From an uncultured Acetatifactor sp. (lineage in GTDB: Bacteria > Bacillota > Clostridia > Lachnospirales > Lachnospiraceae): a DNA stretch of 8,458 nt. This document shows, in pieces, positions 1-5,918 of this stretch. The position numbers were made by a program, and so were the translations under genes. Within the stretch, counting starts at the first letter, position 1. Each line of letters starts with the position of its first letter. The DNA is taken from positions 1-8,458 of the forward strand of contig CAJTZD010000109.1 of assembly GCA_910584235.1 (NCBI GenBank). The letters run 5' to 3'. The notes beneath the pieces were generated by a model. The model made no database searches. It was not told where the DNA came from and worked only from the letters and a program-made list of their open reading frames with translations.

Positions 1-18
1 CTGCTTCAGCAGCTCACC

Positions 19-48
19 GAACCTACCGGCTTTAGCCGGTAGTGGTTC
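19..48. repeat. Long stem-loop at left window edge
   Basis: The arm CTACCGGC (23-30) pairs perfectly with GCCGGTAG (35-42) across a TTTA loop. The stem is extended by GAAC (19-22) pairing with GTTC (45-48) across a 2-nt bulge (43-44). A smaller hairpin, CTGC-TTCA-GCAG, lies directly to its left (1-12). There is no T-run on either side, so it does not look like an intrinsic terminator. Strong subterminal hairpins like this are seen at the ends of IS200/IS605-type elements and in REP-like repeats. With no sequence to the left, neither can be shown. The structure is certain from the sequence; its role is not. Confidence 0.5.
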
Positions 49-58
49 AGTTTATAAC

Positions 59-85
59 AAAAAATATCCCGTATTTATGCGGGAT
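59..85 (-). terminator. Rho-independent terminator of the PocR/AraC regulator gene
   Basis: Read leftward, ATCCCG (85-80) pairs with CGGGAT (71-66) around an 8-nt loop. One base later comes a run of six T on the minus strand (six A at 59-64). It lies about 70 nt past the regulator's stop codon. The stem is only 6 bp, but the stem/T-run geometry is that of an intrinsic terminator and its direction matches the regulator. Confidence 0.75.
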
Positions 86-155
86 TCTGGCGTTTCGCAA
101 TCGCCTAAAATCTGTTGAATGGAGAAAGGAGCATTGTATGGGAATCTTTCATGGT

Positions 156-992
156 TCATTCTTCATTGGAATATTCTTTCGGTGATTTTCCGACAATATT
201 CCGGAATACTGTGAAAAAATAATTGTAATCCTGGAATCCACAGCGGGAGGCGACGTCGCTGATGCTGAGTTCCGGAAAATCTCTAAGCAGTTCCTGGGCC
301 ATCTCTATGCGCTGTCTGCGTATGAATTCGGCGATTCCCATGCCGTAACTTTCCCTTGCAATCTCGTAAAGCCTTGTCTTCCCGATCTGGAAATGTGCGC
401 AGATATCTTTCACATCCATATCTTCCGTCAAATGCTCCTGAATGTAACGGTCAATCTGCACCGGCAAATCTTCCCGGCGCAGGGTGGCAAGCCGCTCCAT
501 GCACAGATAGGAGGCGATAGCCTGCATCAGATTGGCTGCGGACAGAATGTAGGCCTCGCTCATGAGAGGGTGTTTTAAGCTGGCAGCTTTCAGCTCTGAA
601 ATCCGCACCTGATATCCGGCGCATTTCTGCTCAATCACTTTCCAGCCCTCCTCATAGCTGTTATAGGCAAACACATGGCCAAAGAAAAGATAGCCTATCG
701 CCAGGTTGCCCAGATAGATGGGCATGATGGCTTCTTTCAAGCCCGCATGGCATTGATAGATGTACATTCCATGCCTTTTTGCCGCAGTCCGGCAGGCTTC
801 TCTGTCACAGGCAGCGCACATGGAGGCTGCCGCCGCGTCTGTCCGGATCAGCCGGCAGAAAGGCGCGATTTCTTTCGGGAATGCGGCAATTTCCCGGAAG
901 TTTTCGTTGAATACGGTGATTCGGATTTTCGTGACCGTGTAAAAGTCACGGAGCATGGAGGTCAGTTTTTCAAGGTTGAAAGATGAAACCAT
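156..992 (-). CDS. AraC-family transcriptional regulator with PocR sensory domain
   Basis: This is a cytoplasmic DNA-binding regulator of 278 residues, likely controlling the divergent sugar genes. Residues about 5-165 look like a PocR ligand-binding domain: a Cys-rich patch (C46, C59, C62, C67, then C81) followed by GLKEAIMPIYLGNLAIGYLF. Residues about 178-278 are the AraC double helix-turn-helix, with the family's C-terminal signature (DVASRCGFQDYNYFFTVFR, then GKSPKEY). An upstream in-frame ATG at 1094 would add 34 residues, but that codon overlaps the -10 box of the predicted promoter. The ATG at 992 has AAGGAG six bases upstream and begins exactly where the PocR homology begins, so it is preferred. 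In Salmonella PocR this domain responds to 1,2-propanediol. The ligand here is unknown; a sugar of the neighbouring pathway or its breakdown product is an inference. A good terminator follows the gene. Confidence 0.9.
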   Translation of the reverse strand: MVSSFNLEKLTSMLRDFYTVTKIRITVFNENFREIAAFPKEIAPFCRLIRTDAAAASMCAACDREACRTAAKRHGMYIYQCHAGLKEAIMPIYLGNLAIGYLFFGHVFAYNSYEEGWKVIEQKCAGYQVRISELKAASLKHPLMSEAYILSAANLMQAIASYLCMERLATLRREDLPVQIDRYIQEHLTEDMDVKDICAHFQIGKTRLYEIARESYGMGIAEFIRRQRIEMAQELLRDFPELSISDVASRCGFQDYNYFFTVFRNIVGKSPKEYSNEE

Positions 993-1092
993 AGGCGGCT
1001 CCTTGTCTGGTGTCTGGGTATCTGTGCGGCAGTTTCCGGGATGCTGTTTCCTTGTATGGAAATAGGGATGTTCCCTGTAGTTCTCTTTTCTC

Positions 1093-1121
1093 ATTATAAA
1101 TACACGGAAATAAAATGTCGA
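1093..1121 (-). promoter_or_regulatory. Sigma-A promoter of the PocR/AraC regulator
   Basis: On the minus strand, TCGACA (1121-1116) and a perfect TATAAT (1098-1093) are separated by exactly 17 bp, matching the sigma-70/A consensus at 11 of 12 positions. Transcription would begin around 1086, giving a leader of about 95 nt before the ATG at 992. Its position excludes the longer start at 1094. The promoter needs no activator by sequence, consistent with a constitutively expressed regulator. Confidence 0.75.
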
Positions 1122-1172
1122 GAAAAATCTTTGGATGAGCGAACAAAATCAAAGTAAAAAGAACAGAATTCC

Positions 1173-1201
1173 ATATACAGGAAAAAACAGAAGCGTATAA
1201 T
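1173..1201 (+). promoter_or_regulatory. Candidate promoter of the isomerase transcript
   Basis: A perfect TATAAT lies at 1196-1201. At 17-bp spacing the -35 position reads ATATAC, which is a poor match. A strong -10 with a weak -35 is typical of promoters needing an activator, and the regulator is encoded divergently next door. Two similar A-rich direct repeats ending in AACAGAA (1162-1168 and 1186-1192, 24 bp apart) flank the -35 and could be AraC-type half-sites. The predicted start near 1208 gives a leader of about 185 nt before the isomerase ATG. Confidence 0.45.
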
Positions 1202-1222
1202 GAAATTATCAGGACACAGATT

Positions 1223-1274
1223 CAAAGATTGTTCCCGCTCCCCAGGGATATGCGGAAAACGTTTTCAATCTTTG
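1223..1274 (+). repeat. Leader inverted repeat enclosing the cre-like site
   Basis: CAAAGATTG (1223-1231) and CAATCTTTG (1266-1274) form a perfect 9-bp inverted repeat 34 nt apart. Inside it, TTCCCGC (1232-1238) can pair with GCGGAA (1252-1257) with one bulged C, so the leader RNA could fold into a long two-part hairpin. No T-run follows, so it is not an evident terminator. It matches no riboswitch class I recognise. Confidence 0.4.
1254..1267 (+). promoter_or_regulatory. cre box (CcpA catabolite-repression site)
   Basis: GGAAAACGTTTTCA matches the Gram-positive cre consensus TGWAANCGNTNWCA at every defined position but the first (G for T). It contains a perfect 12-bp palindrome (1255-1266). 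It sits about 50 bp downstream of the predicted isomerase transcription start, where bound CcpA would block elongation. This predicts glucose repression of the sugar genes. Function is inferred from the consensus only. Confidence 0.65.
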
Positions 1275-1392
1275 GTGTCCGCCAGACATTTCCTTATGAA
1301 ATTCAGTGAGAAATGGCAGAATATCGGCGGTGCTTTGTCTGGGTCAGGATAAGCGGGAATCGATGATAGAAAAAGAAGAGGAGAGCAGGAAA

Positions 1393-2796
1393 ATGGGAAA
1401 GAAAATGACATTTGCACTGGCATTCTGCAACAGGGGATTCATGCCCGGTGAGCTGATCTACGGAGCCAGGGAGGATATGATCAAGGCGGTGACGGATGCG
1501 GGATATGACTACATCGCCATGGATGCAGAGCTGACCAGGTTTGGCGGCATCGAGACCAGGGACGAGGGGCTGCTCTATGCAAAGTGGCTGAAGGAACATG
1601 AGGGACAGTACGACGGAGTAGTCTTCTCAATGCCCATCTTTGCGGACGAAAACGGAGCCATCACAGCCCTGCAGGATGCGGGGGTGCCCATCCTGATGCA
1701 GGCCTATCCGGACGAAATCGGGAAGATGGACTTCGCCCACAGGCGGGACGCTTTCTGCGGAAAATTCTCCGTGACGGACGTTTTCACCCAGTACCAGGTG
1801 CCTTTTACCGTGCTGAAGCCCCATGTGGTGCATCCGCTGTCCCCGAAGTTTAAAGAGAACCTCCGGGATTTTGCGGCTGTCTGCCGGGTGGTGAACGGCA
1901 TGAAGCGCTGCAACATCGGCTGCATCGGCGCCAGGACTACGGCTTTTAAGACAGTCCGATTCGATGAGATAACTATGCAGAAATATGGCATCAATGTGGA
2001 GTCTTTCGACTTGAGTGAGTTGGTGTTCAAGGTGGGGAAGCTGGCTGATACGGATGAAAAGGTTGTGGCAAAGAAAGCTGTGCTGGAGGCTTATTCCGAC
2101 TTTACGGCGGTGCCGGAGGAGAAAAAGAACACATTGGCTAAGATTTCAGTGGTCATTGACGAGTACATAGAGACCTATCATCTGGACGCCCTTGCTCTGC
2201 GCTGCTGGAACGAGATGGAGGAGATTCTGCGGGTATGCCCCTGCGTATTATTGTCCGAGCTGAATGACAGGGGCATCACGGCATCCTGCGAGATAGACAT
2301 GTGTTCCGCGGTCACCATGCGCGCCATGGCCCTTGCCAGTGAAACGCCTACTACCGTACTTGACTGGAACAACAATTACGGAGAGGACGAGAATAAGGTT
2401 ATCCTGTTCCACTGCGGTCCGGTGCCCACCTCCCTGATGACGGACAAAGGGCGTGTCACCAGCCATAAGATGTTCGATAAAACCGATGCCGGAAGCGGCT
2501 GCGGCACCTGCGAGGGCAGGCTCAAGGCGGGGGATGTGACCTTGTCCAACTGCCAGACCAAGGACGGGAAGATTATCATATATGCATCGGAGGCGAGATT
2601 TACGGACGATCCTATCGAGGAAGCGTTCTTCGGCTGCGGCGGGGTCTGCGAGATTCCGGACATGCAGGAAAAGATGATCCGGCTGGCAAGGGGCGGCTTC
2701 AAGCATCACACCAGCGTAGGCGCAGGGCATATGAAAGACGTGCTGAAAGAAGCGTTCACTACTTATCTGGGATATGAGTGGACTGAGATCGATTAA
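1393..2796 (+). CDS. L-fucose isomerase-like sugar isomerase
   Basis: The 467-residue protein is a probable cytoplasmic, metal-dependent aldose-ketose isomerase of the L-fucose/L-arabinose isomerase superfamily (COG2407-like). The likely metal-binding acids are E300 in CEIDM and D324 in DWNNNYG. Their 24-residue spacing equals that of Glu337 and Asp361 in E. coli FucI. H340 (HCGPVP) and the C-terminal H438/H439 in GGFKHHTSVGAGH are candidates for the remaining site residues, the latter corresponding to FucI His528. It is much shorter than FucI (591), as many fucose-isomerase-like proteins are. The ATG at 1393 is preferred: GAGGAG lies 9 nt upstream and MTFALAFCNRGF begins the fold. The in-frame ATG at 1306 lacks a clear ribosome site. 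It is the first enzyme of the rightward cluster, transcribed from the divergent control region and likely under CcpA and the PocR/AraC regulator. The substrate cannot be read from the sequence; fucose, another 6-deoxy sugar or a modified hexose are possible. Confidence 0.85.
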   Translation: MGKKMTFALAFCNRGFMPGELIYGAREDMIKAVTDAGYDYIAMDAELTRFGGIETRDEGLLYAKWLKEHEGQYDGVVFSMPIFADENGAITALQDAGVPILMQAYPDEIGKMDFAHRRDAFCGKFSVTDVFTQYQVPFTVLKPHVVHPLSPKFKENLRDFAAVCRVVNGMKRCNIGCIGARTTAFKTVRFDEITMQKYGINVESFDLSELVFKVGKLADTDEKVVAKKAVLEAYSDFTAVPEEKKNTLAKISVVIDEYIETYHLDALALRCWNEMEEILRVCPCVLLSELNDRGITASCEIDMCSAVTMRAMALASETPTTVLDWNNNYGEDENKVILFHCGPVPTSLMTDKGRVTSHKMFDKTDAGSGCGTCEGRLKAGDVTLSNCQTKDGKIIIYASEARFTDDPIEEAFFGCGGVCEIPDMQEKMIRLARGGFKHHTSVGAGHMKDVLKEAFTTYLGYEWTEID

Positions 2797-2922
2797 ATTT
2801 TAACGAATTATTTTAGATATGCCAATGCTAAAACTGTTAGAAAATATGCTGGATAAATGCTAGAGTTTTCCAAAATATAGAGAACCTAACCAAGTATGCT
2901 ATGGCAGAAATGTATTTTCTTT

Positions 2923-2946
2923 AAAGCATTGACTTTACAATGCTTT
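2923..2946. promoter_or_regulatory. Operator-like palindrome over the kinase promoter
   Basis: AAAGCATTG (2923-2931) and CAATGCTTT (2938-2946) are a perfect 9-bp inverted repeat with a 6-bp centre. It covers the predicted -35 (2929-2934) and part of the spacer, the usual place for a repressor operator. As RNA it could form a hairpin, but no T-run follows, so a terminator for the isomerase gene is less likely. Confidence 0.5.
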
Positions 2947-2958
2947 GCGGTTTATAGC
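2929..2958 (+). promoter_or_regulatory. Candidate promoter for kinase-epimerase-aldolase genes
   Basis: TTGACT (2929-2934) is followed after 18 bp by TATAGC (2953-2958), matching the sigma-A consensus at 5 of 6 and 4 of 6 positions. It lies 148 bp before the kinase ATG and overlaps the palindrome. It would let the kinase and downstream genes be controlled separately from the isomerase. Confidence 0.4.
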
Positions 2959-3019
2959 ATGCCTAATTTGAATTCGTTACAGATGAAAAGAATTGAAATA
3001 TAAGAGGAACGGGGGCTGG

Positions 3020-3076
3020 ATGTGCCGGTCACTGACAGACCCGGAGGCTTGTCGTGAAAGGGCAAATATCGAATGA
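3020..3076 (+). other. Possible 18-codon leader ORF before the kinase
   Basis: An ATG at 3020, with AGAGGAAC about 10 nt upstream, opens an 18-codon frame (MCRSLTDPEACRERANIE). Its stop overlaps another ATG at 3073, in frame with the kinase, in an ATGA arrangement. Nothing else supports coding. It could be a regulatory leader peptide or chance; I lean towards chance. Confidence 0.2.
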
Positions 3077-3105
3077 ATGCACACCGGGGCGCAAGGGGTA
3101 TAGCT

Positions 3106-4623
3106 ATGAAGATTGCGGGACTTGACATAGGAACTACGGGATGTAAATGTACTGTGTTTGATGAAAGCGGCGCTTATCTGGGAAAGGCCTACCGGGACTA
3201 TCCCGTGAAGCGGGCAGTCAGCGGGCATGAGGTGGATGTGTCCGCCATTATGGACGGGATTTATGAGGTGCTTTCCGAAATGGCAGCACAATACCCGGAT
3301 ATCGGAGGCATCGGCATCACCAGCTTCGGTGAGACATTTGTATTGACAGATGGGGAGGGGCAACCTTTACATACTGCCATGTTGTACACAGACCCAAGAG
3401 GCAGTGCGGAATGCAGCCGCCTGAAAGAAAGGCTGGGGGAGCGCAGGATTGCGGAGATTACAGGGCTGCGTCCCCATGAGATGTACAGCATTTCCAAGCT
3501 GATGTGGATGAAGACAAACTGTCCGGATATCTATGAGAAAGCTGCCTATATTTTTCTCATGGAGGATTATGTGGTCTACCACCTTACCGGGAAGCGGCAG
3601 ATTGATTATTCCCTGGCTACCAGGACCATGGCCTTTGACATCAGGGAACTGGACTGGAGCAGGGAGATTCTGGAGGCTGCGGGCATCGAAAGGGAAAAGC
3701 TGTCAACGCCCGTTCCCACCGGCACGGACGCGGGGAAAATTCTGGCGGAGGCTGCAAAGCGCACCGGGCTGTCCCGGGGGACCCATATCGTCTCCGTCAG
3801 CCATGACCAGGTGGCTGCGGCGGTGGGAGCGGGAGCCTTTGACGGGGACGTGGCAGTGGACGGAGCCGGGACAGTGGAGTGCGTGACGCCGATTTTTGAC
3901 AGCCTGCCTGATATTGATGTGATGTACAGGGGCTATTTTTCCATCGTGCCCTATGTCATTCCGGGGAAATATGTGGCTTACGCTTTTTCCTACACCGGAG
4001 GAGCCCTGCTCCAATGGTGTACGGATACTATGGCAAAAAAGGAGAAAGAACTGGCAGAGGAAGAACATATATCCGTCAATGAATATCTGGAAAGACGATA
4101 TGTAGAAGAACATGGCAGCCACATCGTTCCCCATGTGGGTCCCACCGGCCTTCTGGTGCTTCCCCACTTTGCGGGAGCCGCCACTCCCTACATGGACACC
4201 GGCTCAAAAGGAGCCATCCTGGGGCTGACGGCAGCCGCTACCACGGCGGATATTTACCGGGCCTGCATGGAGGGTGTGGTCTATGAGATGTATCTGAACG
4301 TGAGAGCGCTCCAGGGCTCCGGCATCCGTTTTACCAGGATGCACGCTACCGGGGGCGGAGCCCGTTCCGCAGAGTGGATGCAGATGAAAGCGGATATGCT
4401 GAACGTCCCAATCACTGCGCTGAAGACAGTGGATGCGGGAACCGTGGGCAGCGCAATGCTGACCGGGATTGCCGTGGGCATATTTGCGGATCTGGAAGAA
4501 GCAGCCGCCTATATGGTGGAGAGAGCCCGGGAGTATTATCCGAGACAGGAGATGCATGAAAAATACCTGCAGGTGTTTGAACGATATGAGACGGTATACG
4601 AGGCGGTAAGGCCGCTGGTATAA
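3106..4623 (+). CDS. FGGY-family carbohydrate kinase
   Basis: The 505-residue cytoplasmic kinase would phosphorylate the ketose made by the upstream isomerase. The N-terminal FGGY domain opens with LDIGTTGCKCTVFD (phosphate-binding loop). The likely catalytic base is D234 in VSHDQVAAAVG, aligned with the GGxDNxAxAVG motif of xylulokinases. The C-terminal domain has the ATP-binding HATGGGARSAEWMQMKADML (413-432). Length is normal for the family (about 490-520). The ATG at 3106, with AAGGGG seven bases upstream, is placed directly before the conserved KIAGLDIGTTG; an ATG at 3073 would add 11 residues without family support. The substrate-loop segment GITSFGETFVL differs from the GQMHG motif of true xylulokinases, so xylulose is not a safe guess. 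It is followed after 130 bp by the epimerase-like gene and preceded by its own candidate promoter and operator. Substrate and site of phosphorylation are unknown; C1 is expected if the downstream aldolase uses the product. Confidence 0.88.
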   Translation: MKIAGLDIGTTGCKCTVFDESGAYLGKAYRDYPVKRAVSGHEVDVSAIMDGIYEVLSEMAAQYPDIGGIGITSFGETFVLTDGEGQPLHTAMLYTDPRGSAECSRLKERLGERRIAEITGLRPHEMYSISKLMWMKTNCPDIYEKAAYIFLMEDYVVYHLTGKRQIDYSLATRTMAFDIRELDWSREILEAAGIEREKLSTPVPTGTDAGKILAEAAKRTGLSRGTHIVSVSHDQVAAAVGAGAFDGDVAVDGAGTVECVTPIFDSLPDIDVMYRGYFSIVPYVIPGKYVAYAFSYTGGALLQWCTDTMAKKEKELAEEEHISVNEYLERRYVEEHGSHIVPHVGPTGLLVLPHFAGAATPYMDTGSKGAILGLTAAATTADIYRACMEGVVYEMYLNVRALQGSGIRFTRMHATGGGARSAEWMQMKADMLNVPITALKTVDAGTVGSAMLTGIAVGIFADLEEAAAYMVERAREYYPRQEMHEKYLQVFERYETVYEAVRPLV

Positions 4624-4753
4624 TGGGGGAAAATTTAAGGAACGGTGCATGAAGCTTTGCCGGTTCGGCTGGTTGTCATGTACGGGGAGGAGTGAAAAGG
4701 GCAGAGAGGGACAGAGTGTCTGCCGGAAATTGAAAGAGAAAGGAAAGAATCAC

Positions 4754-5719
4754 ATGAACCCATATATCGGACATCCCACCCAGTTATGCGGGGTGGAGGA
4801 GCACCGCCTGGTGGGCGGCAAGGGCGACGGGATGCGTCTGTACGAAGTGCGCAATGGGAATGGATTGGAAATGACTCTGTCCCCAGATCGGAACGGGGAC
4901 ATTGCGAGGCTGTTCTGCAGGGGAATCAATTTGAGTTATTTCTCTCCCTGCGGCTATGTGGCTCCGGCTTATTATGACAAGACAGGAACCAACTGGCTGC
5001 AGAACTTTACGGCGGGATTCTTGACCACTTGCGGGCTGCAGGCAGTGGGCAGCCCCTGCGTGGACGAGGGGGAGGAGCTGCCGCTCCACGGTTCCATCGC
5101 AAATCTGCCCACGGAGACAAGTTATTGGGAAGAGGACGATGCGGCCATCCGTATCCATACCCTGACCCGGGACGAGGTTATCTTCGGGCGGAAACTGAAT
5201 TTGAGGCGTATGATTGAGGTTTCCAAAGAGGAAAATTCCTTTACCATAACGGATGAAATCCAAAATACCGGGGATAGAAGAGAGCCGGTGGAAATTCTTT
5301 ACCATATGAACATGGGATATCCGCTGTTGGATGAAGACAGCATTATCACCATTCCGTCCGGGGAAGTCCTCCCCAGGGATGACCATGCAGCGGAGGATAT
5401 CGCTCACTGGATGCATATGGAAAAGCCCCAGGTAGGGTATCAGGAGAGGTGTTATTACCATAAATTTTCAGATGAGAAAGGGATGGCGAAAATTTTTCAG
5501 CCCAAGTTGAATATAGGACTGGAGATTACCTTTGATGCAAAGGAACTGGACGGCTTCGTGGAATGGAAAATGATGGGGGTACGGGATTATGTACTGGGAC
5601 TGGAATGCGGCAACTGTTACCCGGACGGACGGGACGTGATGCGCAGGACGGGGATGCTGAAATTCCTGGAGCCGGGGGAGAGGAAGCGGTACAGGGTGCA
5701 TGTGGCGGTGCAGTCGTAG
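4754..5719 (+). CDS. DUF4432 aldose 1-epimerase-like protein
   Basis: The 321-residue protein belongs to the DUF4432 branch of the galactose-mutarotase-like beta-sandwich superfamily. Members sit in sugar operons and are thought to interconvert anomers of the free sugar before isomerisation. Visible family marks are DRNGDIARLFCRGINLSYFS (45-64), FLTTCGL (89-95), LPLHGS with H112 (109-114), YHMNMGYPLL with H184 (183-192), and LGLECGN with E284 (281-287). H112, H184 and E284 are the candidates for the His and Glu acid/base pair of mutarotases. The chosen ATG (4754) follows AGGA by nine bases and precedes the usual MNPYIGHP-type start. An in-frame ATG at 4649 has AAGGAA seven bases upstream and an open frame, and would add 35 Lys/Arg-rich residues absent from the family; it is possible but unlikely. 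No signal peptide is seen, so it acts in the cytoplasm. The true substrate is unknown. Confidence 0.85.
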   Translation: MNPYIGHPTQLCGVEEHRLVGGKGDGMRLYEVRNGNGLEMTLSPDRNGDIARLFCRGINLSYFSPCGYVAPAYYDKTGTNWLQNFTAGFLTTCGLQAVGSPCVDEGEELPLHGSIANLPTETSYWEEDDAAIRIHTLTRDEVIFGRKLNLRRMIEVSKEENSFTITDEIQNTGDRREPVEILYHMNMGYPLLDEDSIITIPSGEVLPRDDHAAEDIAHWMHMEKPQVGYQERCYYHKFSDEKGMAKIFQPKLNIGLEITFDAKELDGFVEWKMMGVRDYVLGLECGNCYPDGRDVMRRTGMLKFLEPGERKRYRVHVAVQS

Positions 5720-5748
5720 CAATTCCAAATTACGTCGGATCAGTTTTG

Positions 5749-5764
5749 GGTTTGCAAGCAAACC
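5749..5764. repeat. Short palindrome between epimerase and aldolase genes
   Basis: GGTTTGC (5749-5755) and GCAAACC (5758-5764) are perfect inverted repeats separated by AA, about 30 bp after the epimerase stop. A second weak inverted pair (CCGGA 5763-5767, TCCGG 5777-5781) follows. There is no T-run directly after, so it is more like a protein-binding site or an mRNA-processing or stability hairpin than a terminator. Confidence 0.35.
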
Positions 5765-5918
5765 GGAGCAGCCGATTCCGGATGAGATGAAGCCGGAGCG
5801 AGATGGAAGAAAAACAGCGAATGAATCACGAAAGAAAGACAAATTAGGACAAGAATAACCCCGGATTTTTTGATAGAATGGATAAAACAAACCATTTAGA
5901 TATGAGAGGAAAAATACT

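Larger units (their letters stand above)
2825..2960. repeat. Cluster of seven ATGCT/AGCAT motifs
   Basis: The AT-rich part of the isomerase-kinase gap has ATGCT at 2825, 2846, 2857, 2896 and 2940, and its complement AGCAT at 2925 and 2956. Chance predicts fewer than one copy in 136 bp. The first three are spaced 21 and 11 bp, close to whole helical turns. 2844-2854 and 2855-2865 form an imperfect 11-bp tandem repeat (8 of 11 identical). Outer copies at 2896 and 2956 form an inverted pair around the 2923-2946 palindrome. It looks like a multi-site protein-binding region; the binder is unknown. Confidence 0.5.

Noticed and set aside
1306..1392. Longer isomerase start at 1306 (29 extra residues)
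   Set aside because: No ribosome site before 1306 and the extension is hydrophilic and unlike the fold start. GAGGAG nine bases before 1393 decides the start.
4700..4724. Stem-loop GGCAGA/TCTGCC in the kinase-epimerase gap
   Set aside because: A 6-bp stem without T-run or motif context; frequent enough by chance at this GC content.
4649..4753. Longer DUF4432 start at 4649
   Set aside because: AAGGAA at good spacing makes it tempting, but the 35 extra Lys/Arg/Gly-rich residues do not fit the family, which starts at MNPYIG-type sequence, and AGGA precedes 4754.
4784..5461. 225-codon open frame antisense to the DUF4432 gene
   Set aside because: No domain or ribosome site. It mirrors a well-supported gene, as expected for GC-rich third positions.
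5861..5874. T-run after CCCCGG as a terminator before the aldolase
   Set aside because: No upstream sequence pairs to make a stem ending at the T-run.
5870..5902. Own promoter for the aldolase (TTGATA with a downstream AT-rich -10)
   Set aside because: No acceptable -10 hexamer at 16-18 bp spacing. The best A/T matches lie too far away.
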